A stretch of 64,000 bases of DNA. Origin: Neurospora tetrasperma FGSC 2508 (Eukaryota > Ascomycota > Sordariomycetes > Sordariales > Sordariaceae). The notes below the pieces were generated by a model, which ran no database searches, was not told the origin of the DNA, and saw only the letters and a list, made by a program, of their open reading frames with translations. Location of the stretch: the NCBI RefSeq assembly GCF_000213175.1, contig NW_009799099.1, positions 124,001 through 188,000 of the forward strand, read 5' to 3'. Below are positions 46,458 through 56,401 of this stretch, in pieces. Within the stretch, counting starts at the first letter, position 1, and the number at the start of each line of letters is the position of its first letter. The translations under genes and the position numbers were made by a program.

Positions 46458-46920
46458 TGTGACGAACAGGCCGTCTGATCTGCCTAAGTGAGATAGCTGA
46501 AGGTAAAGACTATCAGTGCTGTTCGGTGAAGCCAAAAGGTTCACAACAAGTATGATCGTGATACTGGTCTCGGTGATATTGATCTATTGACAACTGTCGA
46601 ACTATCTGACAATCTGAGTTCTCCAGTCGCCCCTTTATATCTATTGTGCTTACAGGTGGTTTGCCGTTTTCCGTAGGTTGGCTCATGGTGATAGTGTTGG
46701 CTCATTCCTGTGAGCCGAGCTCATTCTTGAGCCTGGCTCACCACTATGAGCTGGGCTCATTCATGAGCCTGGCTCACCTTTATGAGCCTGGCCTGGTTCA
46801 TGAGCCTGGCCCACCGTAAGCCTTGTTCCCTGCCCATGGTTACACTGCCCAGCCTTCACGTGCCTGCTGTGTACCGGCAGTCCGGTTGGCCCGTGTCCTT
46901 CTGCTTATTAGTTCGTAACA
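46458..46920 (-). mobile_element. Solo LTR (probably Ty3/gypsy type), 463 bp
   Basis: Island of ordinary GC in the TA-rich block. On the minus strand it begins TGTTACGAAC and ends GTTCGTCACA, i.e. TG...CA ends with a longer imperfect inverted terminal pair. It is flanked by the 5-bp target duplication AAAGA at 46453-46457 and 46921-46925. No internal region, so it is a solo LTR left by recombination; it looks whole. Not visibly RIP-mutated, so younger than the decay of the host element. Strand follows the TGTTACGAAC end and is tentative. Confidence 0.85.
46680..46812. repeat. GGCTCA/TGAGCC repeat array inside the first LTR
   Basis: About a dozen copies of GGCTCA or its complement TGAGCC at roughly 10-15 nt spacing, many paired as TGAGCC-TGGCTCA palindromes, making an irregular unit of about 23-26 nt. 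Could be a structured or protein-binding array in the LTR. Confidence 0.7.
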
Positions 46921-47901
46921 AAAGATAATTCGGTCGTAGGTTAAAGAATAGTATAATATTTATTTTAATATATTAAAATAGAAATTCGTCCGCTCCTTAT
47001 TTAAAAAGTATATTTTATTTAATCTCTGGACCTCCTTTAATTAGTATACCTTCCTCGGTATTATTATTTATTATATTAGTAAAGATTGGAAGTTCGAATA
47101 TTAATTACTTAATCTCTATTATATAATAGGTAGCTACGGCGGTGAGAACGTTATGCTAATTATATTAAATTACTTTAATTTAGTTAAATTATTTATAAAA
47201 GACTTTAATTAGTTCCAGTTAAATAATATACAAATTAACGATATTTGTATTAATTATATATTAAAGGGATCAATTAATTTTCTTCTCAATAAGTACGAAT
47301 ACTAGATTAAGAATTTATGTATACGTTACTTCGGTTATATCTTTAATTTAATAGTAAAGGCTATAATTCGAAGTAATAGAAAGGATGCGCTATAGTACTT
47401 ATTGGGGTTTATAAAATTAATTGTGTAAAAGGAAGAGGATTTATTAGTAAAGTAGCGTAAGACTAGCCTATTGGGTAAGTTTTATAATATTTATTATTTT
47501 ATCTGCTAATTTCCTTAATATTGTAAAAGGTTCGCTTAAATTATTAAGATAGAATTGAAAATAGAGTAAGGGTAAGTATATAAGTAGGGTATTCGACTAA
47601 ACTTAATTACTATTACTAAATATACTTTTTTAATAATAGGAGAGAATTTTAAGCTGATTATAATTATTATTTTTGATAATACAATAAAGTAGAATTTTAA
47701 ATATACAATAATTGAGAGAGGGATTAAATTACGTTATGTAATTAGTATACATTTATTAAAAGTTTATAATAGTTGCGATTCTAATAAAAGGATATTAATA
47801 GGGGATTAATTTAATAAAGATGATTAGGGGATACTTACTTAGGTAATAGATATTTTAAAAGATTTTATTTTATTTAATAAGACTTTTAAAAAGAGAGCCC
47901 C

Positions 47902-48145
47902 TGTCATGGCCCAGTCCCGCTGACCCATGCCGATGCCTGGTGCGCTGCACGACCGCCTGGATGCAAGCGATTTGATTGGTTGTAGATTAGATAAGGAGAG
48001 TGGTCTGAGCACCCGGGTCTGGAGGCATATCTTCCAGCCCAGCTGCTCACACAACTCTTCCCTTTTGTTTTACTCTTTAGTCGTAAATTCTATGTTGAAC
48101 GTCAACAACGCTGCAGCCCTGCCTCGCCCGTTACGTGCCTTCACA
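47902..48145. mobile_element. Second solo LTR-like insertion, 244 bp
   Basis: Another normal-GC island. It begins TGTCATGGCCCAG and ends CCTTCACA (TGT...ACA) and is flanked by GCCCC at 47897-47901 and 48146-48150. Removing it with one GCCCC copy joins the TA-rich flanks smoothly. Short size and TG...CA ends fit a solo LTR; the family is unclear and so is the orientation. No coding part; looks whole and not RIP-mutated. Confidence 0.7.
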
Positions 48146-49392
48146 GCCCCCTTTATTGGCGAAGTGTTACTGTTACTATACTAGTTAATTTAGCACTTTA
48201 AAAGTAAGTGTATTTAGTATTTAGTTGCGTTCGCCTTCTAGCAATTTATTAGACTAAATATTTTCCCCGTCTATCTATTTTTAATTCCCCCTACTAATTA
48301 ATTTATGAATTAACTTTAAAGACCTTAATGCGCTATATATTTATTATAGCGGTTCTAAGATGATATTATTGAATTACTTGGGGGTATATAGTAATATAAT
48401 TAGTAATTTGTAGTACTAGTTGAACCCTCGCTATTCCTAAAGTAAAATGCAGTTATTATTCTATAAGAATTTATTAGTAGAAATATAGAGGATAAATTAC
48501 TGCCTCTCCTTATTAATAACGGTACTACGCTAATTAGTATTAGTATTGATTATATAATATTGAAATTTAAGAAGTATAGGAAATTAATAGAGGAGATATT
48601 AATATACTAATTTATTATAATTTTATACCCTAAATATTATATTCGTTAGTTCGATTTTAACTTCTCTATAAAAAGAGATAATATTATTAAGCGCTTCCTT
48701 TAATATTAATTGGATTAATATATTTAGAGTTTCCTCCCCCAACTACGGGTATTATTGCCGCCGGTTGTTCTAGAGCCTATTCACCCACTTACTAAATTTA
48801 GTTAATTGATTGGCAACAGTTATTATATTAGACTAGTTCCTTCTCCTATCCCTGCCTTCGATGATAAGGCTATTCAATAGGTTGAAGGCTTCCTAGAAGA
48901 AGGTATTATAGATATTCTATAATAGTAGAGTAATTATGAGAAGGAGTACTTAATACTATTATATATAGTATTTGACGTATTTTCTATACTAGTAGAATTA
49001 AACGAGTATGAACGTACTTTTAGTACTACTAAGTAGACGGTAGAGAATTGTATTAATTTCGATTATGAGACTATTAATATATTTCAACGTTGTAAGAATT
49101 AGCAACGGACTGGCCTCTATTATAATATTTTGATATATAATTACGAGAAGGAGGGATACTTATAGCGAGATTTAAATGTAGAAGACGACGATTTTAATAT
49201 ATAGAGTATGTAAAGTATGGCGGTTAAGGGGGGCTGGGGCTGGAATAATTATATAATCCAGGAATTTGAGTACTTAAATTTATCAAATTTAAATCCGATT
49301 TCCCTACTTTGTAAGTAAATCTGTAAATTTAACCTTAAATCAAATCCAAATCCGACCCTAGATTTAATTTATTTAATTTGTTCCCTACCCTG

Positions 49393-50284
49393 GTCTGATT
49401 GTCGTGCTTGGGATGAACGAGACGAAGGCTGAAGTGACGCTCGGATGACGCAGACAGTGGGGTTGGACCGAGCTCGTCAGCCTCGGGTACCGTAGCACTG
49501 TGGACCCCATAATTACAGGGGCCTTCAGCGCATCAACCCCGCTGAAGCACATGGTAAAGTGAGACAGCCCTGCTTCTTGGCATCGGAGGCTGAACTTTCC
49601 TTTGACATCATCCTCCATCTTTCCCATGGATCAATATCGTATTGCTCCAGACACCAAAGAAGATACGCGACCAACTGAAATTTCGATAATATCGAGAAAG
49701 AACAGTCCTGTCGCCGCAAAGATGATCAGAGACGGCAACATCGACACGACCAGCCTGGCATCCGGCCAACAGCTTGATGGACATACCTCCGAGGCTTTGA
49801 CAAATGGGACATCTAGACATTCCTTTTTCGGTAGTTCCAAAGAGAGCTGAACATAATGTTCAGGTGCCTAGAGGTAGGTACCTTATTTACGGTAACGAAA
49901 TGAACCTAGGTTGAATCATGAGAGGACACAAAGGGAGTGGCTTCCGGCAAATCGACGATACCTAGACATGGACGGACAAAGATCACCTTATTCCCTGCTA
50001 CAAAGACACACGGCATCAAGAAATCTCAAAGAGCCAAACAGAATATTTTACTTGTATTATCCAACTCGAGAAGCGGTACCTTACCAGATTTCTTCCTCCA
50101 TCCGGTCATCAGTCGACACGACGGCACCGAAAAAAAAAAACCAACCCAACCGACTTAACGCCAACAGCACAAGTCCACTCCATGACAGCGCAACCAGCAC
50201 CAACATACACCACAATCACGTCCACCACATCTTCGACCTTACCTACCTCCAAAAGGAGTCCAGTCAACACCTAGAGGTAGACAC
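49393..50284. other. Intergenic right of the repeat block
   Basis: Ordinary composition returns. Frames of 60-125 codons on both strands, some Cys-rich, none with a domain. CCTA/TAGG repeats at 49867-49883, 50238-50249 and 50269-50290. A11 run near 50,130. Confidence 0.4.
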
Positions 50285-50770
50285 CTAGACATTAGTCCCC
50301 CGAACCTTTGGCCCCCTCGGCCTTCCCAAGAACTTGACCACTTCGTCCTGTCCCCACCCCTCCAGGACCTCCTCCCCTACTTCATTGATCATCTTTTTCC
50401 TTTTCTTATCCGTCTCCCTCTCCATTTTCTTTTCCTTCAAATACTCCTCCTTGGCCTTGTACTTCTCCACCATCTCCGGAACCCCCTTCTTGGCCAGATA
50501 GAGATCGTACTTTTGCTTGTCTTCCGAATCAATCAACATGTCGTGCGCCTCTCTTAGGTCTCTGTACCGTTGCGAGGAAGTAAAGTGGGGGATCTTGTCT
50601 GGCCCCGGCTGCCGGTGGAGTTTGCAAAAGGCGTGGAAGGCGGTGCTGATGTCGGATTTGGAGGCTGTGTAGGGGACGTTGAGGGTTTGGTAGTAGGTTA
50701 GAGGGATGAGAGGGGTGGAGGTGGTAGCTGGGGTGGTCACGATGGAGGAGGAGGAGGAGGAGGTGGACAT
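50285..50770 (-). CDS. Divergent J-domain (DnaJ-like) protein
   Basis: Single exon, 161 aa, ATG at 50770 ([16 protein letters not shown]). Residues about 25-95 are J-domain-like: TYYQTLNVPYTASKSDISTAFHAFCKLHRQPGPDKIPHF then SQRYRDLREAHDMLIDSEDKQKYDLYL, with YxxLxV, helix III AHDxLxDxxKxxxYD. The HPD loop is stretched to HRQPGPDK, so the strict His-Pro-Asp that stimulates Hsp70 is not intact as a tripeptide. The rest is a Lys/Glu-rich helix (EKYKAKEEYLKEKKMERETDKKRKK). No signal or membrane segment. Confidence 0.78.
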   Translation of the reverse strand: MSTSSSSSSIVTTPATTSTPLIPLTYYQTLNVPYTASKSDISTAFHAFCKLHRQPGPDKIPHFTSSQRYRDLREAHDMLIDSEDKQKYDLYLAKKGVPEMVEKYKAKEEYLKEKKMERETDKKRKKMINEVGEEVLEGWGQDEVVKFLGRPRGPKVRGTNV

Positions 50771-51648
50771 GTTGGGCAGTGGTGATGGTTGGGATTGGGA
50801 TTTATGAATGGAGCTGGTGTTGGATGTTTGAGGCTGATGGTTCTAGTGGACTGGAGAAACAAGAGGAAGGACTTGGATGGTTGTAGTGAGGTGAGTACTT
50901 ATATGTCTCGTTTTGTTGGTTGGGTCATCTCCTTGTTTCATTGTCATCCTCGAGTGATGGATCTGTTCAGTGCTCACGATGATTGACCTGGATGGACGGG
51001 ACGAGTGGACTTGGGAGGAATGCGTCGACAAAGGGCTTCTTCAGTGATCCAGGGCATCAGAGCGGGTAAACATGTGTTGTTCAGTGACGATGCGACATGG
51101 TTCTTGAGCAAGTTCATTGTTTCGAGAGCGGCATGGTAACGTAGCCAAATGTGTGTTCGGTAAGCAAAGGTGTAGAGGTAGACAAAGAACCTCTCTTCCT
51201 GGCCCGTTGAAAGAGAAAGAGTGTGTCGTCCAGATTACTTGCTCTTTGGCAATTGCCACTACTACTTGCAGCCTCTACATCACATTGCCGCTGGAAGCCG
51301 ATGCCTACCTACCTAGTGTTTGGTTCCAGGATGGAATAGACGAAAGATTTGAGGCAGAAGCCGCGCAGTGCTTGGTCAAGGCTTGTCATCGTCACACATC
51401 CGCTTCATGGCACGCTCTTACTGAACCAAAATCGACTTCATTAAGCTGCTTTGCTTGCTAAGTACCTAGGTATCCAAAGCCATGGCATCGGTTGCGAAAC
51501 ACCTTGCAACTTGCTCCTTACCACAAATTGAAGCCAAAACACCACTTTACCAAAACAAAATCCGAAAGTATCATCACTCATAAATCATCACCCCCTTTAT
51601 TACTTCCCCCTTAATCCTTCCCCCATTTCCACCTTCCACTCCAGTATC
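50771..51648. other. Intergenic: J-protein promoter and nit-10 3' flank
   Basis: Frame at 51117-51461 (114 codons) has no domain. A CCTA repeat lies at 51303-51316. Nothing else seen. Confidence 0.4.
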
Positions 51649-53364
51649 TCACCACAACCACCTCTTCTTTCCACTTGTACTCCCCATCCCCCCCACAGGC
51701 ACAGGCTTAATCCCCACCCCCACAACCGCCACCACCAAATTAATGATTCCCACAATCCAAATCGCCTTCTCATACCCCCCCTTCGCTCCATGTCCGCCCA
51801 CAAACCTAAACACCAACGCAAACGCCACCCCGCCCAAATTGCCTCCTGCGCCCGTAACCCCGCTCACCACCCCGTTTCTCTCCGGCCACACAAAGGGGAT
51901 CAACCCAAAGTTGGCCCCATTACCGGCCTCGATAAAGATAGCTGCCAATATGACCAACCCGATGGCGGTCCCAAGTGATGAAGGGCGGAGTAGGCCGAGT
52001 AACAACAGGAAAGTGCCGGTGAGGAGGGTACATGTTGTGATGAGGAGTTTGCGGGCCCAGAGGGCTTTGGGCTTTGCTTCTGGGCTGGAAGAGGGGGAAG
52101 GGGAAGAAGAAGGGGAAGAGCCGCCAAAGGAGGAATAAAGGTAGTCAGAAGCTAACCCGCCTAGGGGACGGGTGATAAAGTTGAGAAAACCAAAGATGGC
52201 GGCGTAGTTGGCTGCGGAAGTTTGGGACAGGGAAGAAGGGGCGACGGAGAGGAAGTAAGACGAGAGAACGGAGTTGATGGCTAGTTCGGAGCCAAAGGAG
52301 CAGGCGTAGGTGAGGATGTGGAAGAGGGTTTGCGGGGAGAGGAGGATGGTGGTTACCGACGGAATGGTGGTGCTGGGGGCGGTCATGGAGACCTCCCCCT
52401 TTTCGACGTCCGGGCGGGTAGTCGACTCGGTATCAGACACGGATTTGGATCCCTTTTCTTCGTCCATCTTCGTCGTCGTCATGGGAGTCTCTGCGCCAGA
52501 ACCAGACTTGAAATCAACACCATCGATGACCACCGGAACCTCCACACCTTGATTGCGATCCCTCCACCGTCCAGTCGGCATATCCTCACACACCAACACC
52601 AACGCCAACCCAACCACCAACAAACAAATCAGCGGCACCACAAACGTGACTCTCCACGCCTTTCCCTCCGCCATCCCCCAGTTCCTAACCAGACTGTCAA
52701 AAACAGCCGGCATGACAAAATACGTCACGCCCCCTCCGGCGTTTCCCCATCCTCCGGCTACCGCATTCGCCGTGCCCACCACATTCTTATCGAACCACGC
52801 CGTGGTCCATACCTGGCAGGGAACGAAGCTGCCGCCCAGAATACCGATGAAGAAGCGGATGACATAAAGACCCGTGACGTTGGTGATGGTAGGCGCTAGA
52901 CCAATGGGGATGGCGCCCAAAAGTAAGATGAAGGCAAAGACGAGGCGGGGGCCGTAGCGGTCGCAGGCCCAACCGGAAATGAGACGCACCAAAAGGGTGG
53001 CGAGGAGGGAGATGATGTTGGAGTTGGCGACTTGGGCGGGAGTGAGGTGGAGGGAGTGTTTGATTGTGTGGGTGAGCTGTTGTTTACAGGGGAATTGGTT
53101 AATTGGAAGTCAAGGGACAACTAAAGAGAAGCTGGGGGGTGAAAGAAAATCGGAGGGATCGGAGGGAAAGGGAGAGGAGAAAAAAAGACATACCAAAGGA
53201 GGAAAGGTATACCACGCCCAAAAGGCTACCATGAACCCCGTCCAGGAAAAGAAAAAGACACGGCCATGGCGGTCGATGGGGTTGAAGATGGGGACGCGTT
53301 GAGCCTTCTTGGTGACAGGGTTGAGTGGTGGTGAATGAAACGAGAACTGGAAGCCGAGGACCAT
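51649..53364 (-). CDS. nit-10: Nitrate (nitrite) transporter of the NNP/MFS family
   Basis: Exons 53364..53194 and 53076..51649 (117-nt intron, GTATGT donor, AACAG acceptor; joint YTFPPL-LTHTIKHSLHLTP) give 532 aa with about 12 helices. Start MVLGFQFSFHSPPLNPVTKKAQRVP resembles fungal nitrate carriers, then GRVFFFSWTGFMVAFWAWYTFPPL (helix 1), VRLISGWACDRYGPR, and nitrate signature 1 AGGWGNAGGGVTYFVMPAVFDSLV (about 164-187); the second signature is VSGVTGAGGNLGGVAFALVF. A large charged loop (about 220-290) between helices 6 and 7 is typical of the fungal class. It imports nitrate/nitrite with protons. Upstream DNA carries nitrogen-control motifs (separate entries). Symbol from memory: Neurospora's known nitrate transporter. 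Confidence 0.93.
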
Positions 53365-53528
53365 GGTGAAGATGAGTTGGTCATCAGTGATGATGGTGAG
53401 GTAAGACTGTCAGAATGACAACCAATAAGAAGTGTCACAATCAGCTGTAAGCAGCCCAATTGCCGTGAGTGATGGACGACGTCCGGCTGGTGCCAGCTGC
53501 CGATGACCTGGTCGATAATGGTGTAAGC

Positions 53529-54588
53529 GATAAGGGCAGTAAGGGCGGCTGATGAAAGGCTGGAATGACTGAACAACAAGTTGGAGAAGTGGTGATATGA
53601 ATTATGCTCAAGTTGTATTCGATCCTCGAGAGTTCAGCAGGTTGAAGCAGTCAGCTGAGCGAGAACTGGTTCTGGGCGCGGGGGGCTGACTGGCTCTTGT
53701 TGGAAAGCCTGATCTGATACCAAGATGTAGTACAGCGTGAGTCTACTGATGCAGTCCAATCTTCCGATACTCTCAAAGGCATTCATTCTCTTATATCTGG
53801 ACATCGCCAACAACCTTCCAAGACCACCAAGTCCAAGTGAACGACAAAGTAATGAAATGAACATCTCCGTTGATGGCAATTCGTCCCACGCTTGTGGCTT
53901 GATGGCCCAGACTTTTGCTTATCGGCCGCACATCTCATGCATCCCATCTACTCCTTCTGGGGATTTCCATCATGGCTGACCATCACAGAGCAAAGGGGGT
54001 TGAGATTGGCCAAGACCCCAGCGATAAGGAGGCCAGGCTCGGCAGTCAGGGTTACGTGAGAGTACTGACAGAAGTCCAGGGTTATGTATGGGTATGGACA
54101 GTGACTCCAGTCCATAACCTCTTTCTCCGCGGAAGGGAAATCGAGATAACCGTATGCATGGGCTGTTCCTGATAAGAGCCGCGCCGCCTGTCCGCTATCG
54201 CCGCAACCTTGAAGCGACCACCCATTGGCACTACCAAAAAGCTTGTTTTGCCGCCGGCCATACGGTACTTGAAAGCACCCCACGCTGGTGGCTCGGTTCT
54301 GCTGTAAGTTGTGGAGGATGTACATCTCCGGCAGTTCTGAGCGGCGATGGTGTTTTCCGACAAAGACGATGTGTCTTGGTATCATGGTGCATGGCGTAAG
54401 TCGGGATTGATAAGAACATGGCTGCTACACTCCAAGCCTCCATGACAACAAGCTTTTGCCACTCACGAAGCCATCAGTGCTGGTATCCTTCTTCTGATAA
54501 GATCGTATGACATTTCCTGCGCAGTTTATTTGTCCCTCTGCGGTGCTGAATAACACAGGAACCTAAGAAGGACAGATTGATCAGATAA
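53529..54588. promoter_or_regulatory. GATAA cluster upstream of nit-10 (candidate NIT2 sites)
   Basis: GATAA or TTATC at 53529, 53919, 54023, 54145, 54171, 54409, 54496 and 54584: eight sites in about 1.06 kb, where about two are expected by chance. NIT2 is the Neurospora GATA factor that activates nitrogen genes when ammonium is scarce. Site function is inferred. Confidence 0.55.
54126..54133. promoter_or_regulatory. TCCGCGGA palindrome, candidate NIT4 site
   Basis: An exact TCCGCGGA, the sequence reported for binding of the nitrate-pathway activator NIT4, about 760 nt upstream of the nit-10 start and inside the GATAA cluster. An 8-mer palindrome is expected by chance once in about 65 kb. 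Confidence 0.6.
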
Positions 54589-55228
54589 GGGCTATAAGAG
54601 TAAGAAGAGATCTTGGATTACATTACCCCATGATCCATTGGCTCGAGGCTGGATGCCGCATATTGTCGGACATAGTTGATCTTTGGTGTTGTCAACCACT
54701 TTTGCGTTTGACCTTGGATCTCCATCAGCTCCGGTTTCGGTGCTGGACTGTACAGGATCGGCAACTTGTCGGACAGTGTGTGCTTCCTGCTCCGGTCAAC
54801 ATTTTTTTCGATCCAAAATCCCCAACCTTTACGGATACCGATTGACGTTCAAACAATCCTTTTCTTGAAGTGTAGCACCACTCGCAATTGTTCGTCTGTT
54901 CCAGACTTTCAGTCGATGGCTCCAGTTCGTGAGAGTGCGCACTGACTTCAGCCCTACAGCCCTGCAATCCACAGTCATGACTCGAGCTGGTGGAGTGGGA
55001 GGACCCCATTGCATGGATATGGTCTCGGGAGCAACTGGAACTCGTAAACTTGCGCATGTTCCTTGATCCTTTTCATTATCGTGCCCGTCTCTAGAATATG
55101 TACAGGACGGGGTGTGGTCTCGCGATCCTGTTTTCCTCGCGCTGTGCTGTGTCTCCGTCGTGCGTCCTGTGTTCCGTGCCCTTGCTCGTTTTGCTCGTGC
55201 CGTTTCCTTCTCAATGTTTTGATCGAAA

Positions 55229-55660
55229 TCAGTTGCTCCGCGCTCCACCCTTGGCCGCCCTCAACTCGTCCATCTTGGCGACGCGCTTCTTGAACTCGAC
55301 GTACTGGCACTTTTCGTATGTGTGTCGCTCGTCCTGCGGGTGGATTGTCAGTTCGTCGTTCGCTTGTGTGTGTGTATTGCGCTCGGTGTATTTGTGTCAT
55401 GACGACGGCCGTCGTACCTCACACTTCCACGGAAGGTAGTAAGTATCGTAGCGACACCGGTTCAGCGGAATGAGGAGGTGGGCACAGCTGTCGCGGTAGG
55501 CCAAGGGAAGTTTGGCATCGCGCATCTCCTCGCGAGTGGCCTCTGTTTGGTCACCAGCGCAACCCCTCCGTTAGCAAAGCCCATTCTTCCTTGGACGTCG
55601 GGGAGGGTGCTGGAAGGGAGAATTACGCCTGGCAGTGGTGATTGAAGAATCGGACGCCAT
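55229..55660 (-). CDS. Complex I subunit NDUFB7 / B18 (twin CX9C)
   Basis: Three small exons, 55660..55627, 55542..55418 and 55333..55229, with two 84-nt introns (GTAATT and GTACGA donors; AACAG and CCGCAG acceptors). They sum to exactly 87 aa. The product runs MASDSSITTARQATREEMRD, LPLAYRDSCAHLLIPLNRC, YLPWKCEDERHTYEKCQYVEFKKR and VAKMDELRAAKGG. Two CX9C motifs (CAHLLIPLNRC and CEDERHTYEKC) form the CHCH hairpin folded by Mia40 in the intermembrane space. It is a supernumerary subunit of the membrane arm of NADH:ubiquinone oxidoreductase. Each exon is too short to stand out alone; exon 1 is the least certain. Confidence 0.88.
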
Positions 55661-56401
55661 CTTGGGAATCAGCAATTGGAGGGGCGACCGTCTCGTGGGA
55701 ATAGTGGTGTGGTCTTGGTGAACCGAGTCCAGGATGTTGTCTAGACGTCGACGACAATGCCCAAACTGTGGAGCTTCTTCCCCAGCTTCGTTCCCATGAT
55801 CGAGTGGTCCGAGCGTCACAACAAGCATCATGATCACCTGACAGATGCCAAGCTTGACCAGTTTGCGGCAGGCAGTGGCAGCAGTCGGTTCAGTCTCACA
55901 ATTGTTCCCTTGTCGCCAAACAATTCCCTTCCTTTTTTCATTCAAAGCTTCTTTCAACGTCGACTCTTTCATTCCACAGCCCAATTGATTGCCGTGGCAT
56001 CACACCAACACTTTCAGTTTACCCCTTGGAAATTACCTGACAAAACGCTCTCCATCATGGATTCTCTCGATTTCAACTACAAGGTGGCCTGTTTGGGACA
56101 AGTCCCCCTCTCTCGTACACAGTCACTCTATGGCCCAGATTGAACTCAACACCTTGCCGGCTACACCAGTTGGTAGGAGGAAATACAACAGTTCGCGTGG
56201 ATATTGCCAACTTCCGAGGTACCAAGTGGCTTCATGGAGAAGGGCAGACTGACTCTACTCAAGACCCTGTGCGATAATCCAAAGCCACCACATGGTCTTA
56301 ACTTGAAGCCTTCTTTCTACTTACCCACCATCGCTACCAGCAAACCATGGTCATAAGCACTTTAAATTATCATCTTCTATACGAGGCTCTATCACCACAC
56401 A
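55661..56401. other. Intergenic: NDUFB7 promoter and kinase-like 3' flank
   Basis: A 128-codon plus frame (55757-56143) and others lack domains. Nothing else seen. Confidence 0.4.

Larger units (their letters stand above)
45838..49392 (+). mobile_element. RIP-degraded hAT DNA transposon, with two later LTR insertions
   Basis: Extremely TA-rich DNA (TpA saturated, few CpA/CpG) of RIP type, with stops in all frames. Remnants in + orientation follow hAT transposase order: a BED-like zinc-finger relic (about 46,110-46,200, WYYKYYFITFSTLAISSSSK), FKELLFNWIIDTNIPF (46321-46368), a GGENVMLI stretch (about 47,140) like the hAT H-x-GENV site, and a dimerisation end EYERTFSTTK (about 49,004-49,033) matching ECERxFSxxK. 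The right end reads CAGGGTAGGGAAC inward from 49392, a plausible hAT terminus. No matching left terminus or 8-bp duplication found, so the left end looks lost or fully mutated. Without the inserts it is about 2.8 kb, usual for hAT. Confidence 0.8.
53365..55228. other. Intergenic: nit-10 promoter and NDUFB7 3' flank
   Basis: 1.86 kb. The half nearest nit-10 (53,529-54,588) is dense in GATAA/TTATC motifs and holds a TCCGCGGA palindrome. No supported coding frame (largest 145 codons on minus, no domain). Confidence 0.5.

Noticed and set aside
47839-48184. ORFs inside the second LTR island
   Set aside because: They arise only because the island is not TA-rich; no domain, and the island has LTR-like ends.
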